In this document: in pieces, positions 7,393 through 14,374 of the stretch
Position numbering within the stretch: position 1 is the stretch's first letter
Layout: every line of letters starts with the position of its first letter
Assembly: GCA_036392795.1 (NCBI GenBank)
Contig: DASVXH010000034.1
Span: forward strand, 1-20,365
Length of the DNA stretch: 20,365 nucleotides
Source of the DNA: JARIHD01 sp036392795
Lineage (GTDB): Bacteria > Patescibacteriota > Saccharimonadia > Saccharimonadales > UBA4665
Direction: 5' to 3'
Translations under genes and position numbers: made by a program
Notes under the pieces: model-generated
Told to the model about the DNA's origin: nothing
Databases searched by the model: none
The model's input: only the letters and a program-made list of their open reading frames with translations

Positions 7393-8109
7393 CTAGGTCC
7401 AATCAGGATCTTGATAAGCTCGAGAAGGTTCTCGCCCCATTTTTCTAACAAATGAGGGCTGGGCTGCAACATCTAGTTTAGTCACCGATCTCACGACGCC
7501 AAAACGTCGTCGGAGTTTTAGATTTTCCACGGAGTCATCATAATGAATGTCCCCTGGCTCTGCACCAACTTGTTGTATGGCGGCATCATAGATTCTTTGG
7601 CGCTTTTTGGCGCTTGGGAGGCCAATGTTTCGACCATGAGAGGGCGTTGAGCCCGTTACATATGCCATCAACATGCTTGTCCGAACAGAATCTGGGGCAT
7701 CCTTGCCGGGCAATAATACAGCATAGGGTACTGGTGCGGTAATCTTTGTGGAGCCGAGCCTGCGTAGTCCTTCATTAAGTGCAACCATGGCTTGAGCGGC
7801 TCCTAAACCTACCTGTTCATCGTGTTCATTCCGGTTGAGAGCACGTTTATTTGCAAAATTACCCATGCGGTAAGCGGTGCCGTAAGTGCCTCGGCTGAGC
7901 CGCTCCATATTGGGAGCGACTTGCGTGCCATGTTGTGCAAATGCAACTAAATTGCCGATATCGGCACTATCTGGCTCGTGGAGCGTGCCGTCCGGGGGCC
8001 GTAAGTAAAGGGTACTGTACAAATTAGGCATGTCCTGCACCAGCCACTGTACACTACCATCAGGGGTCATTGATATACTTTGGCGCGACTCAAAAGAGTT
8101 TGTTCCCAT
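7393..8109 (-). CDS. Compact protein-kinase-like protein
   Basis: 238 residues with no membrane segment. Kinase-fold landmarks appear in order. A glycine-rich loop reads RLSRGTYGTAYRM (70-82). It is followed by FANKRA with Lys88 at the beta3 lysine position, acidic residues at 95 and 98 that could supply the alphaC glutamate, and a hinge-like LMAYVTGSTP (147-156). The sequence HYDDSVENLKL (189-199) fits the H-x-D-x-x-x-x-N catalytic loop (Asp191, Asn196). KLDVAA (211-216) sits where DFG is expected, with Asp213 present but Phe and Gly replaced. The C-lobe is much reduced. It could be a small active kinase, an aminoglycoside-phosphotransferase-like enzyme or a pseudokinase. Residues 1-60 form a separate N-terminal part that shares an LYLRP segment with the divergent 85-aa protein. 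Confidence 0.5.
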   Translation of the reverse strand: MGTNSFESRQSISMTPDGSVQWLVQDMPNLYSTLYLRPPDGTLHEPDSADIGNLVAFAQHGTQVAPNMERLSRGTYGTAYRMGNFANKRALNRNEHDEQVGLGAAQAMVALNEGLRRLGSTKITAPVPYAVLLPGKDAPDSVRTSMLMAYVTGSTPSHGRNIGLPSAKKRQRIYDAAIQQVGAEPGDIHYDDSVENLKLRRRFGVVRSVTKLDVAAQPSFVRKMGREPSRAYQDPDWT

Positions 8110-8115
8110 GTATTA

Positions 8116-8144
8116 ATTACATCATATAAGAGTAGTTTAGTCAA
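8116..8144 (-). promoter_or_regulatory. Promoter of kinase-like gene, leaderless type
   Basis: On the minus strand: TTGACT (8139-8144), 17 bases, TGTAAT (8116-8121), then six bases to the ATG at 8109. It is divergent from the TAATGT-type promoter at 8169-8197. Confidence 0.55.
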
Positions 8145-8168
8145 TAGTAGTGCAGTATTTGTGCTTAA

Positions 8169-8197
8169 TGGACAAACTTACAATTATATGCTAATGT
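8169..8197 (+). promoter_or_regulatory. TAATGT-type promoter of the 85-aa gene
   Basis: TGGACA (8169-8174), 17 bases, TAATGT (8192-8197) preceded by TATATGC. Exactly 25 bases of A-rich leader without Shine-Dalgarno lead to the ATG at 8223. Confidence 0.65.
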
Positions 8198-8222
8198 TTA
8201 TTTAAACACATAAAACAAAACG

Positions 8223-8480
8223 ATGACATTCAAACACCCTTACCACCCCTTTGAAGCTACGCCTGAACAGCTGAGTGTAACGGTGGTTAATTCAAGCTTT
8301 GGTGACGCTCTGTACCTGCGACCGGGTCCGGGCCGAGAGCTCACAACCAGGGGTGAAGGTCTTGCGCCCAACCAGATAGGCTATTCCGCAAGAGTGCTTC
8401 CTATAAGCGGGACCGATCATCTCGCTATCGAGACGATACTAACGCTTCCGCCGAAGCATCAACATGGCCAAACTATCTAA
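8223..8480 (+). CDS. 85-aa orphan protein with LYLRP segment
   Basis: No family is recognised. It is a soluble, probably beta-rich protein. Residues about 17-42 contain VVNSSFGDALYLRPGPGREL, which resembles DMPNLYSTLYLRPPDGTLHE in the N-terminal part of the divergent kinase-like protein; the two may share a small domain. It has the shared TAATGT-type promoter, the 25-base leader and an ATG start, which supports the gene as real despite its size. The spacing to the next TAATGT-type unit is short, so this gene and the broken one after it look like tandem cassettes. Confidence 0.55.
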   Translation: MTFKHPYHPFEATPEQLSVTVVNSSFGDALYLRPGPGRELTTRGEGLAPNQIGYSARVLPISGTDHLAIETILTLPPKHQHGQTI

Positions 8481-8485
8481 GAATA

Positions 8486-8514
8486 TGAACGAAATTACAA
8501 CAATATTCTAATGT
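8486..8514 (+). promoter_or_regulatory. TAATGT-type promoter of a broken small gene
   Basis: TGAACG (8486-8491), 17 bases, TAATGT (8509-8514) preceded by ATATTC rather than TATGC. Exactly 25 bases lead to the ATG at 8540. GAATAT (8481-8486) and ATATTC (8503-8508) form inverted arms around the spacer. Confidence 0.5.
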
Positions 8515-8539
8515 TTTTGTAGAACTAAAAACAAATATT

Positions 8540-8785
8540 ATGTACTCAGAAATACCCAAACGAATTAACGCCTACCGAATCCGTTCATGACATCGGATAC
8601 ACGATTCTGAATTAGCGAGGTTAGGCGCGTTCATGGTGGATGCGCAAAGGCGTGATGATTTAGAAGACGCTGCCCGGAAGTATATTACATTGAGGGGAAT
8701 CGTTCGTAGTGGTGCCACGGAATAAGGTGGAGAGCATCCAAGTGGGGTCATCGAGTTTTTGGTATCTGGTAGTAGTCGCGGATAA
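8540..8785 (+). pseudogene. Decayed small gene interrupted by two in-frame stops
   Basis: After the promoter and its 25-base leader, the ATG opens 16 codons (MYSEIPKRINAYRIRS) ending at TGA 8588-8590. The same frame then continues as plausible coding sequence: HRIHDSELARLGAFMVDAQ and on to RSGATE, up to TAA 8723-8725. A third in-frame stretch, GGEHPSGVIEFLVSGSSRG, ends at TAA 8783-8785. Together these make about 80 codons, similar in size to the neighbouring 85-aa gene, and finish six bases before the stop of the convergent ABC gene. The simplest reading is a gene inactivated by nonsense mutations without frameshift. A functional 16-aa peptide or translation from the internal ATG at 8633 cannot be excluded. 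This region (8481-8791) holds no other gene. Confidence 0.45.
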
Positions 8786-8791
8786 TCAATA

Positions 8792-10579
8792 CTACATCTG
8801 GCTTTCGAACATTCGATAGTAGCGTTTTTTGGCTTTTTTGAGTTCTGCATGAGTGCCGGACTCTATCATTTTGCCATCTTCGAATAGGTAGATGCGATCA
8901 GCCCGCTCGACGGTAGACATACGGTGGCTGATCGTTATGGTTGTTCGATCTTTTTGTGTGAACAACTTTTTAAATATTCGGGCTTCGGCCAAGGCATCGA
9001 TAGCCGAAGTGGGTTCGTCCAAGATGACAATGGGCGCTTGACGATAAAAATCGCGGGCAAGCGCGAGGCGCTGCCACTGGCCACCCGACAGGTCGGTGCC
9101 TTTGTTGCCCTCGTTGTCCTGCATCCAATTATTGACATAGGTGTCTAGTCCGTGGGGAAGTTTGGCGGTAAATTTGTCGGCCTCGGCGGCGCGCAAGGCT
9201 TGCATCAATCGTTCTTCGGTGTATGGTTCGTCGACCGCGCCAAAGCGTACGTTATCGCGGGCGGTGGTGAAGTTGTAGCGCACGGCATCCTGCTGTAATA
9301 CACCCAGCAGCTTGTGCCACGACGCGATGTTGATGTCGTTCAAATTTACTCCATCCACGAATATATGGCCTTTGGTCGGCTTGTAGAGTCCGGTCAGAAG
9401 TTTGACGAAGGTTGATTTTCCGGCGCCATTTTCGCCAACGATAGCAATACGCTCGCCAGCATGGATGGTAAGCGAAACATTGCTGAGTGCGTTTTGATTG
9501 GCGCCAGGGTAGGCAAAAGACACGTTTCTAAATTCAATTGTTTTTGGCGCGGCTTTAGGCCGTAGCCCTGTGTCGGTAATAGTCGGCAGGTCCTTGAATT
9601 GTTGGTAGTCAAAGAGATTCGCTATATCTTCGTCCATATTTCCTAGCGTAGATGCTAGTGTGGACGCACTGCTCATGGCGCGGGAAACCACCTGCTGCAC
9701 GAACACAAACTGACCTACGGGATGGTTTCGGGCAGCAATCTGCAGCACTATCCAGATCAATGCGCCTACTTCTACGGCTGCTTCTAATAAATCGGCAGCA
9801 ATCCGTCCTGGAATAAATCGTCTTTCAAATTCCAGTCGGCCTTTTTCGTCGGTATCGCGCAATTTTCGGCGTAGACCCAATAAGTGGTTTACAATGCCAT
9901 ACAAGCGCAGTTCAGAGATGAGCTTTGGATTGCCAAGTTGCCATTCCAAGAAACCTTGCGCCCGTCGTATTTCAACATTTTCATTCCAGTGGGCAATTTG
10001 TTTACGCGATAATTTGAACTGCAGGTAAATGCCGGGTGCTAGAGCGATCAATATGATGATTGCCAGTAACGGTTCAAATAACGCCAGAGCAAAAATTGCT
10101 GCGATAACTCCAAAGAGCTGTGCAACAACTTGCGCCAAACGATCGAACACCCATGCAAAAAAGTTGGAGAATTTGACGGCTCGATCGTAGAGATCTGCCG
10201 TATCTTTGTCGTCGTAGCGCCAAAATTCTAACGACAAAAAATGACCATACATTTGGTCGCTGATACGCGCGCCTACAATAAAGCGCATTTTCGTCTGGAC
10301 GTAATAATCCAAGCTGCGCCAAACGGTCATAAGCAGGCCCAAGAGGGCAGTAATAACCACGTAAATGATGACCTGTTTGCTGGCGCCAGCTGTGCCTGTA
10401 TAGGCATCGACCAGAGCGGTGGTGGTGCGGGCTGCAAAATAGGTCGTCAACAGCGGTAGCGCGGCGCTAAAAATTGCGCCGCCAATCTTAAACATGACTG
10501 CGCCGGGTGCGATTTTAAAGCTCAGCGCGGCAACACCGGCTATCGCCTTTATTTGTTCACGATTGCTTAATTTCTTCAT
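8792..10579 (-). CDS. ABC exporter, fused membrane and ATPase domains
   Basis: 595 residues, the usual length for an ABCB/MsbA-type half transporter. A transmembrane domain occupies about 15-320 with hydrophobic segments near 24-50, 68-90, 148-190 and 265-285. The ATPase domain (about 345-590) has Walker A GENGAGKST (383-391), the signature LSGGQ (497-501), Walker B IVILDEPTSAID (517-528) and the H-loop ISHR (H552). It should act as a homodimer or with a second half transporter, driving export of a lipid, peptide or drug; the sequence does not define the substrate. The gene stands alone, convergent with the broken gene and divergent from the 730-aa gene. A weak GGTG element precedes the ATG. 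Confidence 0.92.
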   Translation of the reverse strand: MKKLSNREQIKAIAGVAALSFKIAPGAVMFKIGGAIFSAALPLLTTYFAARTTTALVDAYTGTAGASKQVIIYVVITALLGLLMTVWRSLDYYVQTKMRFIVGARISDQMYGHFLSLEFWRYDDKDTADLYDRAVKFSNFFAWVFDRLAQVVAQLFGVIAAIFALALFEPLLAIIILIALAPGIYLQFKLSRKQIAHWNENVEIRRAQGFLEWQLGNPKLISELRLYGIVNHLLGLRRKLRDTDEKGRLEFERRFIPGRIAADLLEAAVEVGALIWIVLQIAARNHPVGQFVFVQQVVSRAMSSASTLASTLGNMDEDIANLFDYQQFKDLPTITDTGLRPKAAPKTIEFRNVSFAYPGANQNALSNVSLTIHAGERIAIVGENGAGKSTFVKLLTGLYKPTKGHIFVDGVNLNDINIASWHKLLGVLQQDAVRYNFTTARDNVRFGAVDEPYTEERLMQALRAAEADKFTAKLPHGLDTYVNNWMQDNEGNKGTDLSGGQWQRLALARDFYRQAPIVILDEPTSAIDALAEARIFKKLFTQKDRTTITISHRMSTVERADRIYLFEDGKMIESGTHAELKKAKKRYYRMFESQM

Positions 10580-10610
10580 GTTTCACCAAGATAAGTAAAT
10601 CTAGATAAAA

Positions 10611-10619
10611 ATTATACCA
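10611..10619 (-). promoter_or_regulatory. Extended -10 of ABC exporter
   Basis: TGGTATAAT on the minus strand is a perfect extended -10, with 31 bases to the ATG at 10579. No convincing -35 box is seen. Confidence 0.55.
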
Positions 10620-10693
10620 TAAAAAAATCAATAATTGTTTAGCTTGGATCCCTATCGTTTGGCGCGGCCGACAAGAGGGCTGCCCCTGGATAA

Positions 10694-10722
10694 TTGATAT
10701 TAATATAATATTATAGTATAAT
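10694..10722 (+). promoter_or_regulatory. Near-consensus promoter of the 730-aa gene
   Basis: TTGATA (10694-10699), 17 bases of pure A/T-rich spacer, TATAAT (10717-10722). The leader to the ATG at 10761 is 38 bases, the same length as for the 448-aa gene, and has no Shine-Dalgarno. Confidence 0.75.
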
Positions 10723-10760
10723 AGTATCTTTATTGGACTCTATTTGAGTGCTCTGTGATT

Positions 10761-12953
10761 ATGGAAAATCCGGCTCAATTCTTACATAAAAACAATCCGC
10801 GTCTTCATACCTCAAAAGAGGTCGAAGGAGTGGTTGATTATTTGCGTGATAACGGAGAGGGGGTATCTTGTAGACCCGCGCACAAAATAGAGAGCTATTT
10901 GGGCTTTTTGGCCGACACCGACTGCGTAAATGACGGTATCTTAACTGGTGGCCAGGAAAGTATTGATCGCCAGGTTGAAGCTCATATTATCAGAGCCGAG
11001 GACGTACCGGAAAGCTATTTTGATTTACAGCGCCGCGCCGCGAGAGAACAAGGGCATGGTGATATTGCTGTTACCGCCCAACGTCGTGCACAACTCATAG
11101 AGATAGTTCGTGCCGACCAACGTTCCAGTCTCGCGACCTGGGCGGAGTATTTAGGCCAGAGTGACTATCCCGGCTGGTTCAGGTATTATGCCTGGAATTC
11201 AGTGACCAAACTGAGCAAATGCGTGCAGCGGAATGTTGACGATAAGCAAAAAACAGAATTTAGGAAACGAGATAAAACAACAGTCGCCCCGTATCCGGAA
11301 TTGAACCGCGAGGCTCTTGCAACTATCTACGATGCAATCAAAAAGAAATTAGACGAAGACCCAAATAGAAAAAACAAGAATCAAGTGGAAGATGGGCAGC
11401 TGCGGAAACTGGTGAATAATGCTGGTTTTGGGTTGCTATACGGCTATGCTCTTGACCAACTAAGGTCTGTCTCCCCGGAGCAAAAAGAGCTCGTACGAGG
11501 TTCATGGGTAAGGTATGAACAATCTGACGATCCGGATAGGGCACGCGAACTGGCGGTGTCGCTGCAAGGTTATGGAACGGAATGGTGTACGGCAGGTGAG
11601 GCTACGGCAGCAAAGCAACTGCAGGCCGGTGATTTCCATGTCTACTACACGGCCAATGGTGACGGCGAAAACACTGTTCCACGCGTAGCGATCCGAATGC
11701 GAAATGGTAGCGTGGAAGAGGTGCGAGGCATTAACCCGCATCAGGAACTTGAGCCCGTTATGGTTGATATTGCGCTGAACCGGTTAAATGACCTGCCGGG
11801 TGGCAAAGAGTACACCCAAAAAGCGGAAGACATGAACCGCCTCACTGCCCTGGAGGCCAGGTTGGTCGAAAATCCCCATGCAGAACTTGATGTTGATGAC
11901 ATTGTCTTTTTGTACGAAGTTAGACGTTTTATAGAGGGTTTTGGATATGGCGGAAGAGATCCTCGCGTAAAGCGCTTGGTCGATGGGCGAGATGTCTTGC
12001 ATGACATGGCCAAAATTTGCGGGGGTGATCCAGAAGATAGCAAGGCAACCCTACTAGCCATGATTGCCCTTGCTCCGCAGAAAGAATACCCACATCTTCC
12101 TTACGACAGGGTGTTAAAACACTGCGTTGGACTTGGATCGGATGTAGCGCAGAAATTGATTTCTGTTTATGGTCCCCGCGGGCTTGCTGATAATTTTGGT
12201 AGCTTTAGTGATTTATCTGACGAGCTTGCGCAGAAATTATACCCCATCTTAAATCCGTGGGAGCTTGATGTGTTTTCGGGCCTCAGCGAGGATACTTTCC
12301 TTAAGATGCTTGATAGTTATTCGACAATCGACAGTAGAAATTATTCCGGGTCGAAATATGTCCCCGCTTTGATTGAGAAAGCAGGCCGGTTTAATCTGTC
12401 AAATCCCCAAAAGATAGTTGATTACTTCATGGAGCAGAGGCGTTACGGGGATGTGGTGCGGATCGTAAGGCATGTGCCAGGCGTGAATCATAACTCTGTC
12501 GTGGATTCATTAATTGAGTGTGGTCAAACGCTGACAATAATAGAAAATCTGGCGAACTTTCCAACGCTCGATCACCAAGAATTTGCCGACCGGCTACTAC
12601 AGAAGTCTCCGACGATATTGGCATTGTATCTGGACCGACTTGATATTGATTTTCCCACCTATGCTGCTCAGCTCGAATTAATGGGGCAGGGGCAGCTGCT
12701 TTCGGCTGGTTTGCGCCAGAAATATGCCGGGGCTAAACCCCCGGTTACCCAGGAGTCAATATTGGGAAACGAGCCGTCCTACCGGAGATCAGATCATCTA
12801 TTTATCAATGATAAACCGCGTCTTGGCCTGGGACTTTACGACGTGGTCCCTAAACGCTTTAGCAAGACTGAATTGCTAGGCGGCCTGGTACTTAGCAACC
12901 ACAGATCGACCATCAAAAAAGACGATTCTCTAGAAAAATACCAGATAGATTAA
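10761..12953 (+). CDS. 730-aa protein with WCT motif, unknown function
   Basis: Soluble and mainly helical. The clearest landmark is GYGTEWCTAGEATA (about 270-283) followed by LQAGDFHVYYT, VPRVAIRMRNGSVEEVRGI and HQELEPV. A W/H-C-T/V motif, then a Y-Y strand, then a rule-like R-x-A-I strand resembles the core of PcfJ-type and related phage or plasmid proteins, and I associate this layout with uncharacterised CPR proteins. This is recollection of a pattern, not a verified match. The C-terminal half (about 400-700) is built of repeated helical hairpins, which would suit a protein-binding scaffold. ATG 10761 is preferred over GTG 10755 because it gives the 38-base leader also seen for the 448-aa gene; with GTG the protein gains two residues. 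Confidence 0.7.
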   Translation: MENPAQFLHKNNPRLHTSKEVEGVVDYLRDNGEGVSCRPAHKIESYLGFLADTDCVNDGILTGGQESIDRQVEAHIIRAEDVPESYFDLQRRAAREQGHGDIAVTAQRRAQLIEIVRADQRSSLATWAEYLGQSDYPGWFRYYAWNSVTKLSKCVQRNVDDKQKTEFRKRDKTTVAPYPELNREALATIYDAIKKKLDEDPNRKNKNQVEDGQLRKLVNNAGFGLLYGYALDQLRSVSPEQKELVRGSWVRYEQSDDPDRARELAVSLQGYGTEWCTAGEATAAKQLQAGDFHVYYTANGDGENTVPRVAIRMRNGSVEEVRGINPHQELEPVMVDIALNRLNDLPGGKEYTQKAEDMNRLTALEARLVENPHAELDVDDIVFLYEVRRFIEGFGYGGRDPRVKRLVDGRDVLHDMAKICGGDPEDSKATLLAMIALAPQKEYPHLPYDRVLKHCVGLGSDVAQKLISVYGPRGLADNFGSFSDLSDELAQKLYPILNPWELDVFSGLSEDTFLKMLDSYSTIDSRNYSGSKYVPALIEKAGRFNLSNPQKIVDYFMEQRRYGDVVRIVRHVPGVNHNSVVDSLIECGQTLTIIENLANFPTLDHQEFADRLLQKSPTILALYLDRLDIDFPTYAAQLELMGQGQLLSAGLRQKYAGAKPPVTQESILGNEPSYRRSDHLFINDKPRLGLGLYDVVPKRFSKTELLGGLVLSNHRSTIKKDDSLEKYQID

Positions 12954-12955
12954 TA

Positions 12956-12984
12956 TTGCTCTTAATGCAATATTATGCTAATGT
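12956..12984 (+). promoter_or_regulatory. TAATGT-type promoter of the 354-aa gene
   Basis: TTGCTC (12956-12961), 17 bases, TAATGT (12979-12984) preceded by TATTATGC. Exactly 25 bases of A-rich leader lead to the ATG at 13010. It starts three bases after the stop of the preceding gene. Confidence 0.65.
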
Positions 12985-13009
12985 ATATTCATAAAGACAA
13001 AACAGAAAT

Positions 13010-14074
13010 ATGCAAAAACCAGAACAACGACTCGCACTAGAACCATATCGCGGCCCTCATGCTGAACTCGTTCCGATGTCGGACCACCGTGCAGCGTGGA
13101 ATACTATCCACCAAACCGACCTACCCGAACATAATAACGCACTGACAGAGAAACAACGTGACCGAATTAACGGGAACTTTGATATAGAGATTCATTTGGG
13201 CGCCCACGGACAGGCAGGTAGGGAGGATCTTATGACTCAGGGTGAATATGCCGCTGCCGCTGCCGTGGTGGAGGGCATGAAGCCTGGTGATGTCTTGTTC
13301 CAGGAAATCTATGGTCATGATGTATCGGAACTCGAGCCGGTCTCGGTCCTAGAACCTCTAGATACAGACTCTACTTCGAACCCCGCCTTACAACAATTTT
13401 ACAACCTCCTTAACCAGCATGCGACCGGTATGATTGAGCGGCAAAAGTCGCAAATTGAGCGAGCAAGGGCAGAATTAGAGCACCTAAAAGACAATTATTT
13501 AATTAGCGCCTGGAGCTATGCGGCAGGTCTTGCAAGACTAAAGGGAGTGAAAGTTGTTCACGCCGATCTGGACGCGTTTGATCGACAGGTCGCTACTGAT
13601 GTGGCCGGTGGCAAGGGTTTGGTAGAACTGAGTAATTCTATAAAAGGCGAGGAAAGTGAACTTGCAGCTCGCATCCATACAAATCGTGAACTTGCAGCAC
13701 GTAACATTATGAAAGATTATGCGCTCAAACATTTGCCGCATGAGCAGTACAAACCCATTGGTCGCAAACCGAAATTGGTACTATTGTATGGTGCCCTGCA
13801 TGGTCCTGGTCTAAGAGACGCCTTTGATGATATGGGATTAAAGGCGGATATTCACGGTATGGACACAAGCGGCGCAATGGCGCTTTTGGGTGAGCAGATA
13901 AATCGAGCGGCCGCGGCCGCCATACCAAATTTGATAGGTGAGTTTATGCTTAAGGGCTCAGCAAAAGGTTCTAAAGACTCTGGTCTAGGAGTGGCTCAAA
14001 ATAAGGTCGATAGTGGACTGGCCAAGTTCAGCGCAGACGCCATGAAGCGTCGTAGGTATTCGGGCTTCCAATAG
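13010..14074 (+). CDS. TraB/TIKI-superfamily-like protein
   Basis: 354 residues, no signal peptide or membrane helix. The order of motifs recalls the TraB/PrgY/GumN (TIKI, EreA/ChaN-like) fold: FDIEIHLGAHGQ (57-68), then GMKPGDVLFQEIYGHD (89-104) where family members have 'kPd-V-x-v-E', a helical middle with ISAWSYAAGLARLKGVKVVHAD, then RELAARNIMKDYAL (226-239) and KLVLLYGALHGPGLRDAF (255-272). GALH followed by GPGL fits the C-terminal G-x-x-H-x-x-GL signature. The first histidine motif is G-A-H rather than G-x-x-H, so metal binding is uncertain. Members of this superfamily include peptidases, esterases and pheromone-shutdown proteins. The last 50 residues are Lys/Ser/Gly-rich and likely disordered. 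It shares the TAATGT promoter cassette. Confidence 0.5.
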   Translation: MQKPEQRLALEPYRGPHAELVPMSDHRAAWNTIHQTDLPEHNNALTEKQRDRINGNFDIEIHLGAHGQAGREDLMTQGEYAAAAAVVEGMKPGDVLFQEIYGHDVSELEPVSVLEPLDTDSTSNPALQQFYNLLNQHATGMIERQKSQIERARAELEHLKDNYLISAWSYAAGLARLKGVKVVHADLDAFDRQVATDVAGGKGLVELSNSIKGEESELAARIHTNRELAARNIMKDYALKHLPHEQYKPIGRKPKLVLLYGALHGPGLRDAFDDMGLKADIHGMDTSGAMALLGEQINRAAAAAIPNLIGEFMLKGSAKGSKDSGLGVAQNKVDSGLAKFSADAMKRRRYSGFQ

Positions 14075-14088
14075 TTTCTTATATAAGC

Positions 14089-14097
14089 TGCTATACT
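14089..14097 (+). promoter_or_regulatory. Extended -10, leaderless type, before small membrane protein
   Basis: TGCTATACT is an extended -10 that ends six bases before the ATG at 14104. No good -35 box is visible. Confidence 0.55.
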
Positions 14098-14103
14098 TCT
14101 AGC

Positions 14104-14316
14104 ATGATTCGTTTGCGCAAAAATCAAAAGATTTTACTGGGTCTTGCGGTTGTCGGCGTGGCAATGTACGGGGCGGCTTATCTGTGGGCGTACTTGTACG
14201 GCAGGCAGAACGCTGACGCCAACATCGGGGCCGGACTATTGGGGTTTTCCGGACTGGTGCTCGGCGCTGGTGCCTTATTCGTATTTATTCTGGTGACTCT
14301 GTTTAAAAAGGACTAA
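14104..14316 (+). CDS. Small two-helix membrane protein
   Basis: 70 residues: a basic start (MIRLRKNQK), helix 1 at about 10-33, a short polar loop (GRQNADAN) and helix 2 at about 41-66, ending KKD. Both ends should lie in the cytoplasm. No family is recognised. It opens the co-directional pilus region, but the next gene has its own promoter, so a role in pilus assembly is only suggested by position. Confidence 0.6.
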   Translation: MIRLRKNQKILLGLAVVGVAMYGAAYLWAYLYGRQNADANIGAGLLGFSGLVLGAGALFVFILVTLFKKD

Positions 14317-14331
14317 TTTTTTATTCAAAGC

Positions 14332-14361
14332 TTGAGCAGGTGACCGATTGTGCGGTATATT
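14332..14361 (+). promoter_or_regulatory. Promoter of TPR / secreted protein pair
   Basis: TTGAGC (14332-14337), 18 bases, TATATT (14356-14361). The ATG at 14375 follows after 13 bases. Confidence 0.5.
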
Positions 14362-14374
14362 AAGCGTAAGCTTT

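Noticed and set aside
8588..8590. UGA recoding (selenocysteine or glycine) at codon 17 of the broken gene
   Set aside because: A TAA also interrupts the same frame further on, no SECIS-like hairpin stands out after the TGA, and TGA ends clear genes here (for example 594-596 and pilM).
8572..8850. Minus-strand 92-codon open frame beyond the ABC exporter stop
   Set aside because: It is antisense to the promoter-led plus-strand frame at 8540-8785 and overlaps the exporter's 3' end in another frame. Its composition (Cys/Ser/Pro/Arg-rich) is not protein-like.
13905..13922. GC-rich palindromic run with overlapping NotI-like sites
   Set aside because: It encodes an alanine run in the 354-aa protein; codon repetition explains it.
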